DNA of 64,000 nt from Ptychodera flava (taxonomy: Eukaryota > Hemichordata > Enteropneusta > Ptychoderidae). This document shows, piece after piece, positions 1 through 13,978 of this stretch. A program made the translations under genes and the position numbers. Every line of letters starts with the position of its first letter. Position 1 is the stretch's first letter. Location: NCBI RefSeq assembly GCF_041260155.1, contig NC_091938.1:21915632-21979631 (forward strand), given 5' to 3'. The notes below the pieces were generated by a model. It searched no databases. It was given only the letters and a program-made list of their open reading frames with translations, and was not told the DNA's origin.

Positions 1-2054
1 ACTGCCAATGTTGTTATTGAAAGTATGAAAATATTAGGTACATGTAAAAACGACCCTTCCATAAGATGCAGTAATAACAACATGAGAATAAAAGCAAAAT
101 TCTGTTGGCTCTAGATATTGTTGTGTGCATGTCACTAAATTCCAGTCAGTGACTTTTTTCCAAATATTATTCAATTTTTAGTCACTGCAAATATGCATGT
201 ATATGTATATGATGCATATGATGGCTGAGAAACTAGTACAAGATTTCTTTTTTCAACAAATGCATGCATTGTAAACCAGAAAAACATGAATTTAGTAAAA
301 AAGGCATAACATTCTTTAGCTTTTTATAAGTAAAAAATTCAAACTCATAAAAAGGAGAAGCAGCAATTCCAAGGAGCATTTCTTTTCACTTTTCTTAGAC
401 TGAATTTGTTACAAAAAGAGATTACAATGACAATCATTCAGATTAAACCAATATATGCTCAACATACGTGTATAAAACAAGGTTTTTACACCATAAATAT
501 TGCAACCGTACTCAAACAATACCTGACTGACACTGAACGGATGCAGGTGTTTCTGCACAATATTTGCAGGGCTTTGCAATATCCGAAGGGAATAAAAGAC
601 CAAGCTCATATCCTATCTCGTTGCTTTTTTTTGAGCAAATCACAAAAGCCGATCGGGACTGAAATTTATGGAAGCACGTGTACACCGCTGATCTCTGCTC
701 TGACAGCGTTGCCAAGTCTGTATATGTTATGCATCAATTTACTGCATAACCTGACATGAAGTCGGTGGTTCCTCTAGCTTTGTAAACACTGTATGTATTT
801 TTACACTGAGTTCTTACTAAAGGACATACCAGGAAACTATAATCATACAATGTAGCTCACACGGTGTTTTTCACCAGAGTTTACAGGCACGAGTGGCACT
901 TCGTGATTCCCTTCGGGAGAAGAGGCAATAAAAAGCTGTTTCTTGTCTTGTCACATGTATTTACGTCTAAACCGCAAATTTACGTGCTTGTGAAAACCTT
1001 GGTGCATTTTCCCTGTAATCTGTTTACATTTATTGTGTGTAAAGGAGTTACAGCTTTCTGTGGTTGATTTTTGTTTGGAGGGGGCGGCTTAGCGTGTGTG
1101 AGATGTGGCACGTTCAGATTGACAATGTGGCACGTCTCCTGGTGTCTCCTACTTTGAAAAATTCACGCGACATTTCTGACTTTGTCGTAAAACAAACCAA
1201 CAAAATAGCAACAACACAGAGAATGCTCTTTGTCTAGTCTTGTCAATACACTCAGTATTTGTCTCCCATTTGCCTGTATCAGCATTCACCTTAAAGTGCA
1301 GCAAAGTTATCAAAGAGGGCAGAGAGGCTTGGTATCGGGTAGGACCCTTGGCACAAAAGTACCCAAAAATCAGCACAGCCAAAACACTGCTAAAAATTTA
1401 ACACTCAAAGTATAATTCTTGGGAAAGTTGCATGAAAACACAACCTACCAATGCAGGAACACCAAGAAAGTGCATGGATAATGAGATTAAAGCAGTATAC
1501 ATGTGTAAATTATTTGACTGGTGCAAGATTTGGCATTGCTAGTCAACGCTTACTCTACATGTGTGCCTCTGATGACATTTTCACTGAATTCGAAGAAACA
1601 AGGACACTGACAGAACGAGGAATTATAAGAGATGAACTTTATTCTGCACTGAATATTCTGTACAGGCTCCAGCTCTCATCTCATTGGCACCAATAAGCAA
1701 TCAAACTGACAGTTTCTATCCCAGGATTAGATTTAAACTTAACTTTCAAAATGTCAATGTGCTATTTATAATATTTTAAACACTGAATGATTATTCAAGT
1801 AATCATGGGGTCTGTACATTTCTATTTACTGTAATAAATGAAGGCTGTGAAATCAACCTGTGCTATTTACAAACTGGATTTTCTGGGGTCAATAGCTGTG
1901 TTTCATATTAACTTCTGAGTTATTCAATTATTTTCATGTTCTATCTTCCAGCTTGTATCGACTGGGACAAAATAACCCTTATGATCCAAAGTACAAGCGG
2001 ACCACACAAACTAAATGGGTCATGTTTAACGTTTGACCCATCCAAAATCACTGT
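1..2054. other. AT-rich DNA without recognisable gene
   Basis: Only short chance ORFs. No splice-supported coding segment, RNA gene or clear mobile element was recognised. Confidence 0.5.
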
Positions 2055-2124
2055 AGCCTAGATTCTATTCGTCTGCTTGCCTCCGTACCTCCGACGGACA
2101 AGCAGACAAATAGAATCTAGGCTA
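2055..2124. repeat. Hairpin with ~25 bp arms
   Basis: GTAGCCTAGATTCTATTCGT CTGCTTG and its mirror CAAGCAGACAAATAGAATCTAGGCTA (one mismatch) flank a ~19 nt loop. It may be a tiny hairpin-type mobile element; no ORF. Confidence 0.85.
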
Positions 2125-2493
2125 AAATCACTGTGAGTGGCATGTGAGGTACCCTGGCGTACAAGCGCCAGGTTCATGTTCTCATTGTGTACATTCACAC
2201 ACTGGCGACTAGTAGGTCAAGACCTGGCATTTCACCATGGCAACAGGCACTTCGTCATGGCAACAACCACCAGCCAGGCCTTTAAATGGGAGATGTCAAA
2301 GAGCCATGAATACAAATCTGGTACATGTGTAAGAATTACTCTTGCTATGTCAGTATGAAAAGCAAAACAAGACATACAAATCCCGGCAACTAATCAGTGT
2401 TCCTCAATTGAATCAGTGACAAGCACATTATAAGTCCTGTAAAGCAAATTAAACACAACTTGATTTCAAGACATCAAAATTAAACCCAGGGGC

Positions 2494-2704
2494 CATTCAA
2501 CGATTGAATCATAAGGCCATCTTCAGTGGCCAGTAAAAGGAAAATCCCGTAACATTTTACAACAGTAGATCCAGTCAATACATTATCATTCCGGAAGTCT
2601 TTATTTGCATTATTATCTCTGGTGATAAGCAGGTCAGGGCATTTCAACGATAACACAGGCCACCCACAGGAAAAACAGTTCACTGAAACAAAATCAATAT
2701 TTTT
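2494..2704 (-). CDS. Possible terminal coding exon, unrecognised
   Basis: On the minus strand the acceptor TTTTGTTTCAG at about 2705 opens a frame running NCFSCGWPVLSLKCPDLL, then KCYGIFLLLATEDGLMIQSL, ending in GPWV and TAA. The alternating hydrophobic pattern with LATEDGL looks like beta-propeller type sequence, but I recognise no family and no partner exon is proven. Confidence 0.3.
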
Positions 2705-2807
2705 TGAATCGAGTACCGCAGGAGCAATAGTTGACACTTCACTCAAGGTATGTGTGTGCACACACTATATGCATACATATGCATACCGGGTCAGGCTTTG
2801 ACCAGCA

Positions 2808-2983
2808 GCACAGCATGAATGTACTGCCTGCCTGATACTTTATGTCGGTGACATTGCCTCATTGTGCTTGCATCACCTACGTCAGTAATCTCTGCAGTAC
2901 GGCTTGCGGGATTCAGGATGACATAATGGTGCCTTTGTCGGTCTGATGTTGACTCCCTGATCCTGCCTTGCTCATTTGACATT
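2808..2983 (-). CDS. Possible coding exon, unrecognised
   Basis: Minus-strand acceptor CTTTCCAG at about 2984, then a frame giving MSNEQGRIRESTSDRQRHHY and VILNPASRTAEITDVGDAST, stopping at KA*. Its entry phase would match the donor near 10563 (MPLTLERRR). It could be a chance ORF; there is no recognisable homologue. Confidence 0.22.
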
Positions 2984-3336
2984 CTGGAAAGGGGCAGATT
3001 AAAGAGCAGGATGTACCACTACTCTCTTCTGATAGCGATCTCGCAACACACATCTACTGAAATTGCTCACAGTTATGCAAATCATACATTATCATGCAAA
3101 TCTACCGTCCCTGTCTGTACCAAGTTGCTGAGATCGCTGGCTTCATTCACACGTTTTTCAAAAGTTCATTTTTGCTTGCGCTTCAACTGCTGATAGTATG
3201 ACTAATCCCCATTGTACTTTCATTAGACTTGAAATAAAGAAATCATTCTCCCCTTGAGGGCAGAGTTACACAGTCAAAATCTCTGTAATCCCCAACAACA
3301 TTTTCATTGTTGGTACCTTTTTTTTGTCGCTGATTA

Positions 3337-3406
3337 GCTCTCCACTTTCACAAAGCCCTGTCGGATATCTATCTCCACTTTCACAAAGCCCCGTCGGATA
3401 TCTATC
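3337..3406. repeat. Short tandem duplication, 33 bp period
   Basis: CTCCACTTTCACAAAGCCC followed by GTCGGATATCTAT occurs twice in a row with one base difference. Confidence 0.85.
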
Positions 3407-3899
3407 GGTAAATTCAAAACCGACAATTGTAATTTATGAACTACCCCCACTCTGCAGCCTTGTCCTGTACCTTCAACTGAGGAACAATCCCAGGGCCAGA
3501 TTCTGAAAGGAGCCCGCAGGAAGAATGTGTCACAATGCGACATCACAGGGAAGAGTGCACAGAAACAATGGCAGTGTGGTTGCAATGTCATCTATTGAAC
3601 CTTGGAAACCTCCGTTTGACTTCCTTACGGTAATACCTCTTGTCCCTTGTGTATAGAGCTGTTCTGAATGCTACACATAAAACCCCAATAGCTGTTAACT
3701 TTTTTTGTAGTTCCACTATTTTCTTATTGTTTAGAAGGCAATAACCTGTACTACCTTTGATTAATTAATGTGGAAAAAGTCGAGTGTTCAAATTGTGGAG
3801 ACAATCTGCATGTGTAATGTCAGACATTATGGAAGACAACTGAATTTTTTGGAATTAAATGGGAATTTATATGTCAACAACAACAAACATTGCATGTCG

Positions 3900-4396
3900 T
3901 ACAGTCAGACCTGCCTTAGTGGTCAACCTTACAGAGTGGTCAAGTCTTTATGGTGGTCACTTGTGACAGTCCGGTGACATTTTACATGTAAAAAGCCCTC
4001 TTCAGAACAGCCAAATCTCTTATGTGGTCAGTGGCCACAAGGAATTGTTCAAATTTGGCACAAAACCTGTGAATAATGGGTCAGCATATCTGACTTTGAA
4101 TGACCTGTCAAAAAAAATTCTCAGAATGGAAAGCAAGAAATGAGACTATTTTGACCAATTTCAATTTCACATCTGCATTTGCGAGCTTTCAGAAACTAAA
4201 CGGATGTATTTTGATTTTCAACAGATCCATATTTTCGAATTATCATAATTACAGTTATCTGTTCCTAAATTCACCACTCAGCATACCACCTACACCCAAA
4301 ATGATGCCACACCAAACCACTATAGAAAGGCCACTTCAATTAAAGTGGTCACTTTTTCTTGGTCCCTTGAGTGACCACTATAGACAAGTTTGCGTA
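3900..4396. mobile_element. Possible degenerate inverted-repeat DNA element
   Basis: Left CAGTCAGACCTGCCTTAGTG GTCAACC and right GAGTGACCACTATAGACAAG TTTG form imperfect inverted ends, with internal GTGGTCACTT repeats in both orientations. It resembles the CAGTCGAACCT...TAGTGG type of terminal repeat common in animal DNA transposons. Poorly preserved. Confidence 0.4.
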
Positions 4397-4399
4397 GCT

Positions 4400-7300
4400 C
4401 AGTCAAGTACTCTGTATTTGGACATATTTCAGGACGACAAAAAAACCTTGCAACTTCTCTTCCAGAATAAAAACTGGGATGTAAGAACGAGAGAGGGGAA
4501 CGACACTATCTGTAATGCGTGGAGAGAGTACCAGTGATAAAACGTGAAATTTAATTTGTTTTGATATTTACTCCATTGAGGTTTTCCACATCTTGTGAAC
4601 ATGGACAATGACACGCTTTGCCGGAAACACACGCACCGAATTAATTCACGCACAGTTGCTCCGCAAAGCAGTTTCTGATATATCGAATGACGCACCGACC
4701 GGGAATACACGTAGATGTATGCATGGTTGAATTACGCTGCATGAAGTAATATTTTGTGTCAAATCCAGGGAATCATAAGCCCTTTGACAGGACTGGGTAG
4801 AATTCCTCTTTTCCATGACTGAGATCACCATCAATAATTCATTTACATCATGCTATATCCCAGATGCAATCAACTGATATTAAAACCAACTCGCCATTTA
4901 TGACAGCGGGTCTCCGATCCATATCATTCAATACAACGCTAATACATTTCTAGCTAGCTGAATCACATTATTGACTAGATTTGTAACAAAATTAATCAAA
5001 TTACACAGTGACCTATATTCATTCCGTAATGTGTTGCCATGGTGATGATTATCTCCGACTTATTTATCCCGACTTTCCGGCTTTTCATGAATCAATGGTT
5101 TTGACAATAGACTAATTGCACTGCAAAATGGGTTTCTGCCCTGGGCGATATTTCTGATCAAACAAAGCATTTTGACACGCTGCCAATCTCTGCTCTTCCA
5201 TCCCTGTGTGGAACTCTCAAGCTTGCAGAACGTACTGGTGTTAGTTTACATTAATGGAGGGGATCGGGGATCACATCACTGTATTCCCGGAAGTGCCTTC
5301 TGTCCTGGGATTACATGAAGGATATGCTGTAACTCCTGATAAAATTCTCATCTTTTTTATCATGTGAAACAAATACAATCTTCTTTACGTGTACATTGAA
5401 ATTCAGCGTATCAACCTTGCATCCTGTGACACTATGCATTGTGCACACACTATGCACGCTGTTATTTACTGATAAATGAATTCTACTAGTCTGGCTAAAA
5501 TTCAACATTAAAATTGAACTAGAAACAACTTCTGTAAGCATATTCTGTGTTGACAAGTTGGTCAAGGTATCTCGACATGATTTGGAAAAGCAGGACACGA
5601 AATTGAGATGTATTTTTTAACGAGAACAAAGAATTACGAAAATATATACCAAATGTTATGGCTGATGGAGATTTAATCTTTGACGCTGTCTATTGAAAGA
5701 TTCTGCACTAAGTGAAATACTTGCTATTGCTCAAGTAAAATGATGTACAAAAATGGAGATACCAGTTTGCCTGAAACGTAGTGCTTTTACATTGGAACTG
5801 CGATGTACATAGCCATACAGAGAAACATTACATGCCAAGTGAAGTGGCAAAATAAGAAAACTAATCGGAATATTTTTACGACACTGTCATTGATGTCATA
5901 TATTGCCGTGACAGCATGACTAAAATCCCTGGCTGATCTGCCATGACTTTTAACATGAAAAGAATCCACTGAGAATACAACCCGCTGTTCACAATTTTCA
6001 CTACCTGACCAAACGTATGACAAATTGTCAGAGTATTCAAATCAATTTATGAATATGATTCCTGACACACAGCTACTGCCATAACTGCTGGAGCCTCTTT
6101 CACTGCCCGACTAATGAATGACAAATTGTCCAAGTATTCAAATTAATTTACATACTACCAGTGTATCTGCTGGAGTCACACACATGGCCCAGTATCCAAC
6201 AAAAATTTACTTGAAATATTGCAGACAAATCCATGCATGAGGGCTTATTCATGAATTCTGTGTAATAACTCTCCTTGCCATGAACTCGTCTGAACTTTGA
6301 AGGTTATAGTAATTACATCGTAGCCGGCACATGTGCCGCATTATTTTGCCGGTAATCCTTCCACACCTGTGCACTGGTTTGACCCTTGTGGAAGACATCT
6401 GAACAAAAGAAAACCATTTGTTATGGAGGGGAAAAATGGTTTACATTCAATTTTCATAAAAATTCAGCACGTGGGAATTGGATAATATTGCGAACAGTGT
6501 CTGTGCGTACCGCGTAATCAGTTATGTTGTCTTTGTTGAGCAGAAATGAGATATGATCTGGTAATGTATACACCTACATGTAGGCCTGCGTGTACCGTAA
6601 ACCTTGGTATGCCTGGCAGCACTGCCGGTATTTAAAAAGCAGTGTACTGAAAGCGTGCCATTCTATCTGAACACTATGGCAGAAAAAACACAAGGCTGAT
6701 AAATGTATAAGGGAAAAGTGGTCATATAGAGTAACTACACTGAGTTTGTTGATTCAACATTCACACATAACAACATTATCAATAAGTCATTGTGGTAGGA
6801 CTCTGATAGAATTCAAGACTCAATATTAAAATTGATGAAATAATCATTGAAAAATGATCGGGAAAATTTTATAAATTACATGTACAACAAAGGGAGGTCA
6901 TATACATTGACCTGTGAGAAATTATACACATGTTCAATTATGCAATGTTTCAACATTATAACTACACAACAGCGGCTCTATGAATTTTTGAATATACCTA
7001 AAACGCATTTGAAGAACATTGGAGTATTATGTTACGTGCTCATTGCAAAAAAGACGTTTTTTTCTCTAATTTTAAAAAGTGATTCTGAATTAGCAGATTG
7101 GTGCATTTTCCTAAAACTGAATAACAATAAGCCATAAAAATTTTATATTATTTTTCTTTCCTCTCCATTTTGTGAACTGGAACCTGGTTTACTTAATGTT
7201 TTCATATCTTGGTTTTATATCTCAATGACATAAATTCAATTGGCCCCTTAATATGATTATGGTCATGCATACACTGTACAGTATCTATATATGCAAAATT

Positions 7301-9599
7301 TTTCAGGCTTATCTAATCGACAATGTTAAAAGCTGAATTTTTTTCTGTATTATTCATTAATATTGACATAATATTACAATTTTTTAAAAATAACACATTT
7401 TTAATTGATGATACAAACTAATAAACGTAAAAAACCAAATCTCCTAGGGACATGAAGAGTTCATGATTTAGATTAAATGCATATTTCACACTGTTTACTA
7501 ATTTATGCACCTTGTGGACTGTAGGATAATTAAACCCTGCCAGGTTTGACAAAATCAATAAATATGAAGACTTTCTTGCCGTACATGACAGATAACACAA
7601 GGGAGTAAAAACATTTTTTTCTCTTTCTCTTTCTCGTACCACAAGTCTGCCTTTCTTTCATGGCATGCAGCGTTTCTTTTTTCTCACTTTCACAACAACG
7701 TATGTTAAACAAACATCACAGACCACAAGACAGGGAAACCAAGCCAAAGGGCAAATAACCCTGAAAGTTAAACTATAAACCACATTGAACGTTTCCTTGC
7801 TAATTAGTTACAACTTGACAGCCGGGATCTTCTCCCACGATAAATTGAACCAGAATATTCTCAATGGCTTTTCTGGCAAAGAAAGGTGAGTTTTATGATG
7901 CGTTCAATTTTGATGTGAGAGACAGTTCAACTGTCTTTATCTCTACATCAATATCGAGGCTGACAACTGAAGGTTTTCCGAGATATCTGTCATTCTTCCA
8001 GTCTAGTACCCACACTGTTTCTTTGAAGCTCTGTATTTAAACACCATGCAGTTTTGAGTTCAAAACGAACCTGCAGACACTAGACTTGCCATGTTCAGAC
8101 ACAATTATAATGGTGCGCTGGAGAATAAATTTAGAACGGGGGCAACACTGAATACTGAACTGATGAAATAATGAGAATCTTGTGAAGGTACAGACACTGA
8201 CTCATCAATAGACAGATTTCTGTAATGGGTCCACTCAATGACACAAATGCCCTTACTCCTTGTTTCCACACTCTAATTCTCACAGACGTTTCAATGAAAA
8301 GGGGTTCTGCTCGTATTCTATCTTTACATAGCAGCAGTGTGTCTTGAGGTTGAAAAGACAGATTTCAAAGGGAGTAGGGTGGTTTTTTTGTTGCCATTTA
8401 TGTAACACTAGCAGTGTTTGCACACAGAATGCTAAACTAGATAAAACAGCAAATCTATACTTATTTGAATTTTTGTCTTCACACCGAAGTGAAATTTTCG
8501 GGCCAGGTTTGATTCAACTGAGGTCGTTGTCTCATACATACGCGAAAATTAAAACCTGCTGACTCGTTCAGCGGTTAATTGTATTAATCCGTGACGGGGT
8601 ATACCCATAATCGCCATGGGTGTTATCAAACTGCACGACTTCACAAGTTCAAAGTTGAGCACTTTTACATAGATAAATCCAAGCCAACATTGGGAATTCT
8701 GTTGGAAAGTCCAATACCTCCAAGGCAATTCTGTAGCAGCAGAGCTTATCAAACATGGAGTATGTTGACATAACTGTCATAATGTAAACCAAAGATACCA
8801 AACTTTATTTAGCTGTATGGTATCCTAGCTGCATGAATATGCTGATTGACTGAATGTCATAAACACATCAAAATTTTCTGCTGTTCTCAGGAAATCCCAC
8901 AGGGGAAGTTTCTTCTCTGACCCTTACACTGATTGCAAACTGAATTTTAAAGGTATAAGTATGCACGTCCACTCAAACATGGGTTTTCAACTTTTCAATG
9001 GAAACTTTCAATTTTTCTCCTATATAATCAAAGTATTCAATTCAGAGGGTCACTGGGCGAATCTATGGATTACAGAAGAAAATAATATTTACATGATATA
9101 TCCTGAATTTAACAATATTTGAAATTAAAAGTTAGCAGCTTTGTGTCAGTTCTGAGCTTCAAAGAAACATAAGAAAGATGCAATTTTTAAAAAACTGCAT
9201 TTTCTTTGCAGAATTGAAGAAAATCCACACACGCTGTCATTGTCAATAAGTCAAGTCTAAAAGTCCATTCCCATATGCCACAAAATTTTGAACAGAACTG
9301 TGACACTGAAATTTTCTACAGCAGTGCAGCCACTGTAAAGTTTTGTCACAAATATCATATGATTATCCTATCAAATTTATGATTAAGTAAAAACACTCAA
9401 ATGCAGTTTCCATCTTTGGCAGACTATCCCATGATTCAAAGATTTCTTTTCAAGAATATTATATTAAATCATGACGGATTATTCTGAACATATCAAATTA
9501 CAGAGCTCATCTGAACAACCGAGTTATGAAAATTACAAAACAAACACTCTCTCAAAATACTGCCCCTAATCTGTAATGCTCCCTATTTCAAACTGATTT
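4400..9599. other. Unannotated AT-rich DNA
   Basis: Only short ORFs under 100 codons with no recognisable motif. A repeated phrase (CAAATTGTC(A/C)(A/G)AGTATTCAAAT) occurs near 6020 and 6122. A T/C-rich tract lies near 7610-7635. Nothing else supportable was seen. Confidence 0.45.
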
Positions 9600-10900
9600 T
9601 TAATTTATTAGTTTTCTCCTTAATTTAGATGTTCACGTTTTCTATTAATCGCGTTCTTTACGACGCAGACATTTTCAAGATGGGACACAGTCAAAAGACA
9701 TTCTCAACTCGTTTGGGGAACGTATCTCAGTCAACTAGCACAAATGGAAGGCGTTGAATTTTCGACACCACTGCCCATGCATAAAAAAGTGCAGTGGCTA
9801 TTGGTCTAGTTTGCCTCAGGTAGCCATTATCTTGCATGGTTTTGTAGTTTCCTGTTTTCGCTGAATGCAACGCCAATCGCCCAGGTGGGCTTGACTTGTC
9901 ACTATCGATTTTTAATCTGAGTAAATTTTTTCCCGTTCGCTCGGTGGAAGACGCAGAGCTGAAATCAATTTCCCGGGGTTTTTAGATAGCCAGTCCGGAT
10001 TCTTGGTTACAAAATCGGGGCAGAAATTGTGCAATTTCCAATCAAGAATGTAACACTTTAACCTGGTAAAGTCTGAATTATGACATGATTGCTCTGACCG
10101 CACGTACATTGTCAATTTACGTGTGAGTCATCGAACCGGTCTAGTTCCAGTCACTGGCGATGGGAATCAATGAAAATGATTGTGAAGCCAAGAAAGAAAC
10201 AGGCGAGGTCGGCTATTTTCAAGCGTGCAATTGAAGTGCCTTCAAGAAGCACCCAATATATCCCAAACTAATACGCTGTACTTGCATTTGCGCCAGATCA
10301 GGCCGTCTGATAGCACGATTACACGAATAAAAACACCAGAAAAGCATCGCTTCCGCGGTGCTTGGCAATATGGAAATACGGAATTACCGGCGATCGCCGT
10401 CTGTACCAGGCGGAAAAATGGATTCCTCGCAACCTGCTTGGGGTTTAAGCTTGGATTCAGGAGGGGTTGTAAACATCACAATGAACTATTCAAAACTTTA
10501 ACAAGGACAAAGCCCTGAAAGCTGACTGCTTTTTTGCGGCCGAGCGTATATAGTGTACATACCTTCGTCTTTCCAGCGTGAGCGGCATGACTTCAAGAGG
10601 GCTGGGAACGCCGAGAAACGAAAATGTAAACGAAGAAAAATAGCTGCTTAACTTCTTTACATGTGTCGATGGGTAGCACCATAGCTTGCGCTGATTACTT
10701 TCCAAGGTAATCGGCAAAATCACGGGAATTCAGCCAACAGACCTCACCGCATTCATCGTGAATAGACAAGCTTACCACCGTCACATCACAACATTAACGC
10801 CATGTTGAATAACTAATGAAGGTTGGAATACAAACTTCCGAGGGGTGGGCCGAACACCGGAATATACCATTGACAGGTGAGGGATTGATGCCCTTATCAA
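9600..10900. promoter_or_regulatory. CpG-rich patch, possible promoter or first exon on the minus strand
   Basis: CpG is visibly denser here than in the surrounding AT-rich DNA (for example TTCCGCGGTG, ACCGGCGATCGCCG, TTTGCGGCCGAGCG). On the minus strand, ATG at about 10590 begins MPLTLERRR and runs into a strong donor, GACGAAG|GTATGT, near 10563. A TATATA motif is near 10546. No homologue is recognised; a real promoter is possible but not shown. Confidence 0.35.
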
Positions 10901-11426
10901 TTCGGATTTCAAAGGTAAAGGTTGGCTCGTATATAAATATAACTATTGATAAAGTAACGTGTTTACAGGAACTAGAATTCTTTCAACTAGCCGACATCTA
11001 TCTAGGGTACAACACAAAGTTGGCACGCATTACTGGATATACAGTGCACTTTTACAGTAAGTGAATGTGCAGGAATGCTGGGTACCTATCCATGGCTGCA
11101 GTCTGAATTTATATGTCCCTTTACATAGTTTTGCAGAAAAATAATATCTTGGCAAAAACATTGAAAATATTATGAATAGCCAACTTCATATTTCAGGAAA
11201 TTTATGTCAGATGGTTTTTAATGTAAATACCTGACTTAAAATTCCATTGATTATCCTAATATCAACCCCTGTTCTCTCTAAAACATTCATATAAATTTCT
11301 CAAAGAGATCCTCCAAAGGGGTGACCTTCCATTTATGACTATTAAAGTTTGTGTATTTTATCATCCTAAAATACTGTTATCAATTATAGCTCTCATCATA
11401 AAGTGTTTTAAAACTGATATTGTATC

Positions 11427-11779
11427 TTAAGGTAGAACGCGCCTCAATATATTCAGACTCTCAAACTTTTACAATTCTTTTCTTAACTACCACTTTTGGG
11501 GGTTCATTTTAAGTTCTTTGTGTAAGAAAACCTTTCATCTGCTTAGTTTTTCAAAAATCGAAAATTGTAATTTTCTCCGTAGAGTTAACACAAGGATTGT
11601 GGCCATTTTGAATATTAAATATTGGTAAATCTTGGGTTATTTGTTTCTCTAGTACCAAAATTTGCACAGTGACCCTCGATTTTTTATTCTCGATTTTGAA
11701 ATAGAATAGTTGAAAGATTCTTTAAGGAAATTTTGAAAAAAGTTTAAGGCTTTCACTTTTGAGCCGCATACTACCTTAA
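11427..11779. mobile_element. TTAA-flanked MITE, family A, copy 1
   Basis: Begins TTAAGGTAGAACGCGCCTCA and ends CGCATACTACCTTAA; the terminal inverted repeats read TTAAGGTAG(N5)GCCTC. About 353 bp, no ORF. The TTAA ends fit the target preference of Kolobok or piggyBac-type transposases. Other copies are at 19.0, 27.4, 57.4 and 60.0 kb. Confidence 0.85.
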
Positions 11780-13550
11780 TTAGACGTTTTGCTTTCAATA
11801 AATGAAGTGATAAAAACGCTGAAGAAACAGGAGGAATATGGAGAATGTGCAAGAGTATTTTTCAAAGGCAATGTTCAAAGTTTCTATTTTTTCTGCGAAG
11901 CTAAATTCATTGTCTCATTTTGTGTAAGCTACCATAATTACTTTGTCCCCCTAACTTCAGATACCATGACCAGTGGAGCATAGAATCGATGTAATTAATT
12001 AATTACTGAAATGTAAGCCTATGAGAGACCCAATTATTCAATCAGCTAACATGTTTGTCACGGTTGATTTGGCTTGTCTTAGTAGTGCTGTATGGGGTTA
12101 CAGTAGTTTTGTAACCTGGTATTAGATTAAACATCTCTGAATATATTGTGTTGACTGTTAATGACCATATTACCCTGTTACAGAGAAAGTAGGTTTATAT
12201 TTCTAACTTATTGGCTGTGAACTGCCCTGATCAGTGACAACCATTCACCATCAAATTTTGCTTTACTATTAATAATACGGCTGATGATCGACCTCAAAAA
12301 AGGGGGACACAATATGTGGAAAGGTATTTCAATTTAATTTGTTAACATGTCTCGATGACATTCTGCTTCAAAAAAATGCGCTTTCAAAGTACTAGTGGTG
12401 CAGAAATTAAATGAGAAAAAGCAATGTGAATTACAAGTTTCTGATGGGGGTTGAGTATCCTTAACATTTACAGTGTTTATAGGCATGTTTTTATGGTTTG
12501 TTTGAAAAATCTTTTCTCTCCTAGCAACGTACATTTCAGATTTCAAGAATTTCCACAATTTCCGGAGGTTTGTGTAAGTCTTCATTTAGTTAGAAACAAA
12601 ATGTATGTGTTTTTTGTAACATTGTTGCGAGTGTATAGATATGTAATTAGAAACATTAGTATGTGTACAAAACTGTTTTTGATAGGTAGGACAACTGAGC
12701 GGGGATATTTTACTTTCGTTAACATCAACAGTGGTTGAGCCATCAAATGTGAGCAATTACAACAGACTGATCGTGTCCTGTTTGCGGTTTGCTTTGCATG
12801 CATAACACAGGGAGTCAAATGTCTGAGCTAGTTGTCGGTGGATCTTTAAGCTCCGAGGGGGAAACCAGAGGCTGGCAATCAGCACAAAGAATTTTTATAT
12901 TTGCAGCCATTACGTATGCTACAACTTTTCAAAATACAACTGGCCTGAAACTGCCACCCCATGTTGACATCAATACGATATCTACCGTGACTTTTTGAAA
13001 TATTCAAACTGGTCATGTCCATATCTTAAAATCTTCATGAAGAGCATGCACATAACTCAACTTTTTTTTTAGCTTTGTTTAATTTGACTTCTAGCTTTTC
13101 AACAGTACCAGCTTGCCATATAACATCTAGCACATGTTTTTAAGCGTAAACTTCCAAGATAAACACCAACCTATGCTCAGTAACTGTTTTGACAGCATAT
13201 TACTACATTCGGTGATGCTTAGTGATACGTATTTAAGCAATATTGGTCAAAGTATTACCACCCCCAACTTCCTTGTACAAGTAGGTCCATTGAAAACAGT
13301 TTTGATTCGAGCAAATCACTTTGGTGAAAGGGTGGAATCCATCCTCAGTTACTGTAATTAACACTACATAGTGGGCAGTACATACCATCAAGCCCATTAT
13401 TACAGATTATGGGGTCAGAGTCTAGACAAGACAGCGTTAATTCATTATCATGTGTTTGTGGAACTGCATCAATGGGCAACCTCGAAAATTACTTGTGGCA
13501 GTGCATGCCTCAAATCTTACGGACTTCAGACTTTCACTAAAAACTTTCCA

Positions 13551-13800
13551 TGAGGAAACTGTAAACTATTCCCTCCTGAAACCAGAATAAAATCTGGTGT
13601 CACCATGCAAAATTTGGTAATTGAAAAACAAATTTCCATTTATACCTGTACACTCCAAATTTAAAATGGCTGTCATCCTATGTTTATGGGGAAATATTAT
13701 ATTTTCGATTTTCACAAAAAAAAGCGAGGGAAAACTTAATTAGCTCCTATGAGCTGAAATGTTTGAGAGTCTGAGTGTCCCTAGGCATGATCTACCTCAC
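13551..13800. mobile_element. TTAA MITE, family A-like, inverted diverged copy
   Basis: GAGGAAACTGTAAACTATTC matches the inverted copy at 25.73 kb, followed by AAATTTAAAATGGCTGTCAT. The far end (GAGAGTCTGAGTGTCCCTAG, GATCTACCTCA) is degraded. Confidence 0.55.
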
Positions 13801-13885
13801 TAGAAATCACGTACAGTGCTTGCTGACATGAGTCAAACCGATAGAAATCATAAAAACTTAGCTAACATCTGTTTATCAGACTAGT

Positions 13886-13978
13886 TTAACCCTTTCACCA
13901 GAATGGTTTGGCCCAAACCCATCGTTATCAATGGTGATTGTGGACCTGTTAACATGGAATCGGGAGTGAGCAGGTTTA
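13886..13978. mobile_element. ~90 bp palindromic MITE, family D, copy 1
   Basis: TTAACCCTTTCACCAGAATG, then GGTTTGGCCCAAACCCAT, ending near GAGCAGGTTTA. The family is a tiny inverted repeat with consensus end TTAACCCTTTCACCACCATG. Confidence 0.7.
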
